From Novosphingobium sp. (GTDB taxonomy: Bacteria > Pseudomonadota > Alphaproteobacteria > Sphingomonadales > Sphingomonadaceae): 9,148 nt of DNA. Below the pieces are notes generated by a model. That model did not search any database. It was given only the letters and a program-made list of their open reading frames with translations, and was not told where the DNA came from. A program made the position numbers and the translations under genes. Positions within the stretch are counted from its first letter, which is position 1, and the number at the start of each line of letters is the position of its first letter. The stretch spans positions 1 to 9,148 of the forward strand of contig JAQVEQ010000115.1 in the NCBI GenBank assembly GCA_028697875.1. Direction: 5' to 3'. Of this stretch, positions 7,017-9,148 are shown one piece after another.

Positions 7017-7107
7017 TTGAATGTTGGAAAGGGCCTGCATGGGCGACTGCCAAGCGCAGTCACGCTCTGCCCGTATGAAAATCGGGCAAGCAGGCCGTGA
7101 CATTCAA
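7017..7107 (-). ncRNA. Candidate structured RNA leader (three-way junction) before the 92-aa gene
   Basis: Four sets of perfect arms nest without conflict: 7017-7024 with 7100-7107 (8 bp), 7032-7038 with 7090-7096 (7 bp), 7045-7050 with 7056-7061 (6 bp, 5-base loop) and 7068-7073 with 7083-7088 (6 bp, 9-base loop). This nearly fills the gap between the 118-aa and 92-aa genes. On the minus-strand RNA the last arm ends three bases before the AGGAAG ribosome binding site. A CUUUC at 7031-7027 could alternatively pair with GGAAG of that site. This is seen by eye only; no covariation is available. Other readings are a transcript-end structure for the upstream gene or a set of protein-binding palindromes. 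Confidence 0.4.
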
Positions 7108-7108
7108 A

Positions 7109-7465
7109 TCAGGCGGTAGGCGGAGGAGGCTCCGGTCCGGTCGACAGGCCGACAAGCTGATGGACGGCGGGCAGGAAATGCACCTGCCGTGCGTGCAGCG
7201 CCCCACCGAGCGTGCCCGGTTCAGGCACGGCAAACAGCGGGATCGTGCAGCCCATCGCAGCCATACAGTCGAGCGTGAGCCCCTTGCACGGCATTTTGCC
7301 AGGCTCTTGCTGGTCTTGCTGCATCATTTCCATGCAGTCGGCCGACATCGCTCCAGCCGCCATTTCGATCATCGACGCGCGGGGACCACTGGCGAACGCC
7401 GTCTCCTGACCGAGCAAGCCGGACAAGGCGCCGATAAGCAGAAGGAGTGGCAGAAATCGTTTCAC
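7109..7465 (-). CDS. Small secreted Cys/Met-rich protein of unknown function, GTG start
   Basis: This is a 118-residue protein; I do not recognise a named family. Residues 1-25 form a signal peptide (cleavage near TAFA-25/S26), so export is expected. Residues 40-73 are rich in soft-metal ligands: C44, C60, C67 and C73, with M40, M45, M47, M48, M58, M68 and M71, in motifs such as DCMEMM, MPCKG and LDCMAAMGC. The DCM element also occurs in the neighbouring 92-aa protein. The C-terminus ends in a PEPPPPTA tail. The start codon is GTG, overlapping the cueR TGA as GTGA. No strong Shine-Dalgarno precedes it, so translation probably depends on coupling to cueR. An ATG-only start is excluded because the next Met (32) would remove the signal peptide. 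Position in a copper operon and composition suggest a periplasmic copper-binding role, which is inferred. Confidence 0.82.
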   Translation of the reverse strand: MKRFLPLLLLIGALSGLLGQETAFASGPRASMIEMAAGAMSADCMEMMQQDQQEPGKMPCKGLTLDCMAAMGCTIPLFAVPEPGTLGGALHARQVHFLPAVHQLVGLSTGPEPPPPTA

Positions 7466-7926
7466 GACGACTGTGATTTACTGGCGTCCGCGAACAAATT
7501 CAATCGTGACGCCGGGGTTTTCTTTGCCGCGTCATTCCCGATCCGGCCGAGGCCATCGAGAATAGGGCATTCGGGACGCTCATCGCCGTGACAACGCTCA
7601 GCAAGGTCAAGCAGCGAACGGCGCATGGCTTCGAGCGCGCGGGCCTTGCGATCGAGTTCTTCCGCATGCATCAGCGCCAGCTTCTTGACCTCTGCGCTCG
7701 CGCGATTTCGATCCGACCAAAGCACCAGCAGCTTGGCGATCTCCTCAATCGGAAAGCCCAGATCGCGGGCATTGGCGATAAAGCGAAAGCGCTCGATTTC
7801 GGTTGGCGAATAGTCCCGGTAGCCACTGTCCCGCCTGGATGCCGGCGGGACGAGGCCGATCTTTTCATAGTGGCGGATCATCCTTTCGGACACTCCACTC
7901 GCTTTTGCTGCCTGTCCGATGTTCAT
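7462..7926 (-). CDS. cueR: CueR-type Cu(I)-responsive MerR-family regulator
   Basis: This is a 154-residue MerR-family activator. The N-terminal winged helix-turn-helix is residues 1-70 (MNIGQAAKASGVSERMIRHYEKIGL opening, GYRDYS wing), followed by a long dimerisation helix (about 80-110). The metal loop has Cys112 and Cys120 (C-x7-C, then PILD) and Ser77, all at the same positions as in E. coli CueR, where they select monovalent Cu/Ag/Au. About 20 residues extend beyond the usual C-terminus, with no recognisable motif. CueR bends over-spaced promoters to activate copper efflux genes. Its ATG overlaps the copA stop (ATGA), and no good ribosome binding site is seen, so it appears to be translated from the copA message. 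That would give positive feedback if CueR activates copA. No CueR-type operator was found inside the window. Confidence 0.95.
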   Translation of the reverse strand: MNIGQAAKASGVSERMIRHYEKIGLVPPASRRDSGYRDYSPTEIERFRFIANARDLGFPIEEIAKLLVLWSDRNRASAEVKKLALMHAEELDRKARALEAMRRSLLDLAERCHGDERPECPILDGLGRIGNDAAKKTPASRLNLFADASKSQSS

Positions 7927-9148
7927 AGCGCTTGCCGGTTGAGCCGCAGCGCGTTCCCTACCACGCTGACGGAGGAAAGCGACATGGCCGCGGCCGCGAT
8001 GATGGGCGACAGCAGGATGCCAAAGAAGGGGTAGAGCGCGCCCGCTGCGACCGGCACGCCTGCCGCGTTGTAGATGAAGGCGAAGAACAGGTTCTGGCGG
8101 ATATTCGCCATCGTCGCCTGACTCAGGCGGCGCGCCCGCACGATCCCCGTCAGATCGCCCTTCAGCAGCGTGACGCCGGCGCTTTCGATCGCGACATCCG
8201 TTCCCGAGCCCATGGCGATGCCGACATCCGCCGCGGCGAGGGCGGGCGCATCGTTCACGCCATCACCCGCCATCGCGACCACTTTGCCTACCTGCTTGAG
8301 CCGTTCGACCACAGCGCTCTTCTGGTCGGGCAACACTTCGGCCTCCACCTCCGAGATGCCGAGCCGGCGTGCCACGGCCTCGGCCGTGGTCCGGTTGTCG
8401 CCGGTGAGCATGACCACGGCGATGCCCTCCTGGCGCAGAGCGGCAAGGGCGTCGGGCGTCGTTTCCTTGACCGGATCGGCGATGGCGAAGATGCCGGCGA
8501 CGGCCTCGTCAATCCCGATGAAAATCGCCGTCGCGCCATCGCGGCGCAGCGCATCCGCCTGCTCGCTCAGCATATCGGTGGCGATGCCGCCTTCCTTGAG
8601 GAAAGCGGCGTTGCCAAGAATGATCCTCTTGCCTTCAACCGTCCCCACCGCCCCTTTGCCGGTGGGGGAGTCAAAGCCGCTGACCTCGGGAAGCGCCAGC
8701 TTGCGCGCCTCGGCCGCTGCAACGATGGCCTGGCCGAGCGGATGCTCGGAAGCCCGTTCAACACCGGCCGCAAGGCGCAGCAACTCGCTCTCGTCCCGTC
8801 CCTCTCCGGCAACGATGCGCGTCACGCTGGGCTTGCCTTCGGTGAGCGTGCCGGTCTTGTCGATGACGAGCGTATCGACCTTCTCCAGCCGCTCCAGCGC
8901 CTCGGCGCTCTTGATAAGGACGCCGAGGCCCGCACCGCGTCCGACGCCCACCATGATCGACATGGGCGTGGCCAGTCCCAGTGCGCAGGGGCAGGCGATG
9001 ATAAGCACCGCCACCGCTGCGATAAGGCCATGTGCAAGGCGCGGCTCCGGTCCCCAAACGCCCCAGGCGACGAAAGCGGCGACCGCCACCGCCAGCACGG
9101 CAGGGACGAACCACCCCGCGACCTGATCGGCGAGCCGCTGGATCGGCG
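7923..9148 (-). CDS. copA: Cu(I)-exporting P1B-type ATPase, C-terminal part (5' end outside window)
   Basis: The reading frame runs off the right edge; 407 residues of an expected 700-850 are visible. In visible numbering: PIQRLADQVAGWFVPA at the edge; the metal-transport motif CPC at 52-54 (ACPCALGLATP); the phosphorylation motif DKTGT at 96-100 (Asp96); the SEHPLG nucleotide-binding loop around His135; TGDN near 248; and the hinge GDGVND at 294-299. The last helices carry YN (359-360) and MSLSS (388-392), the TM7/TM8 ligands that define the Cu(I)/Ag(I) P1B-1 group. The enzyme pumps cytosolic Cu(I) into the periplasm with ATP. N-terminal metal-binding domains, if any, lie outside. The GTG at 9098 is internal, not a start. 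The stop overlaps the cueR start, so the two are one transcript and the promoter must be beyond the edge. Confidence 0.96.
   Translation of the reverse strand, partial: PIQRLADQVAGWFVPAVLAVAVAAFVAWGVWGPEPRLAHGLIAAVAVLIIACPCALGLATPMSIMVGVGRGAGLGVLIKSAEALERLEKVDTLVIDKTGTLTEGKPSVTRIVAGEGRDESELLRLAAGVERASEHPLGQAIVAAAEARKLALPEVSGFDSPTGKGAVGTVEGKRIILGNAAFLKEGGIATDMLSEQADALRRDGATAIFIGIDEAVAGIFAIADPVKETTPDALAALRQEGIAVVMLTGDNRTTAEAVARRLGISEVEAEVLPDQKSAVVERLKQVGKVVAMAGDGVNDAPALAAADVGIAMGSGTDVAIESAGVTLLKGDLTGIVRARRLSQATMANIRQNLFFAFIYNAAGVPVAAGALYPFFGILLSPIIAAAAMSLSSVSVVGNALRLNRQAL

Noticed and set aside
7008..7031. CTTTCC...GGAAG pair on the minus strand, considered as a CueR box
   Set aside because: The arms are about 13 bases apart rather than 7, and the right arm is the ribosome binding site. 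It fits an RNA-level pairing better than a CueR operator.
8170..9126. Long plus-strand frame opposite copA
   Set aside because: Ser/Ala/Thr-rich antisense shadow; the copA motifs fix the minus strand as coding.
1..9148. CRISPR arrays, tRNA/rRNA genes, insertion sequences, attachment sites
   Set aside because: No regularly spaced repeats, no tRNA-like cloverleaf with conserved arms, no transposase or integrase, and no flanking terminal repeats were seen.

Overview
The window is a copper/silver homeostasis cluster. It probably comes from a sphingomonad-like alphaproteobacterium; that is inferred from the high GC, the codon use and the gene order, and no marker gene is present to prove it. Apart from one partial gene at the left edge, every gene lies on the minus strand and reads right to left: the C-terminal part of a Cu(I) P1B-ATPase (copA, cut by the right edge), a CueR-type regulator, a 118-residue secreted Cys/Met-rich protein, a 92-residue secreted Met/His/Cys-rich protein, the outer-membrane channel cusC, the adaptor cusB, the RND pump cusA and a CusF-like lipoprotein.

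The genes form tightly coupled blocks. copA/cueR, cueR/118-aa gene, cusC/cusB and cusB/cusA each overlap by four bases (ATGA or GTGA), and cusF follows cusA after a 13-bp gap (729-741 region) with its Shine-Dalgarno against the cusA stop. Two intergenic gaps break the series. The 108 bp before the 92-aa gene can fold into a nested three-way junction ending just upstream of that gene's ribosome binding site. The gap before cusC holds two tandem hairpins. I see no convincing sigma-70 or CueR-type promoter inside the window; the main promoter is probably upstream of copA, beyond the right edge.

Together the genes describe a cytosol-to-outside copper route. CueR senses cytosolic Cu(I), and CopA exports it to the periplasm. 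CusF and the CusF module fused to CusB bind periplasmic Cu(I)/Ag(I), and CusCBA expels it across the outer membrane. The two small secreted proteins are likely extra periplasmic metal binders, but their function is not known to me.

At the left edge a partial plus-strand gene runs towards cusF and ends before a perfect 12-bp hairpin. It carries two copies of a W-x3-PQYGPRA repeat, and a third copy lies in the 92-aa protein on the far side of cusCBAF. This shared, unnamed motif flanking the efflux operon is the most novel-looking signal here, followed by the structured leader at 7017-7107.
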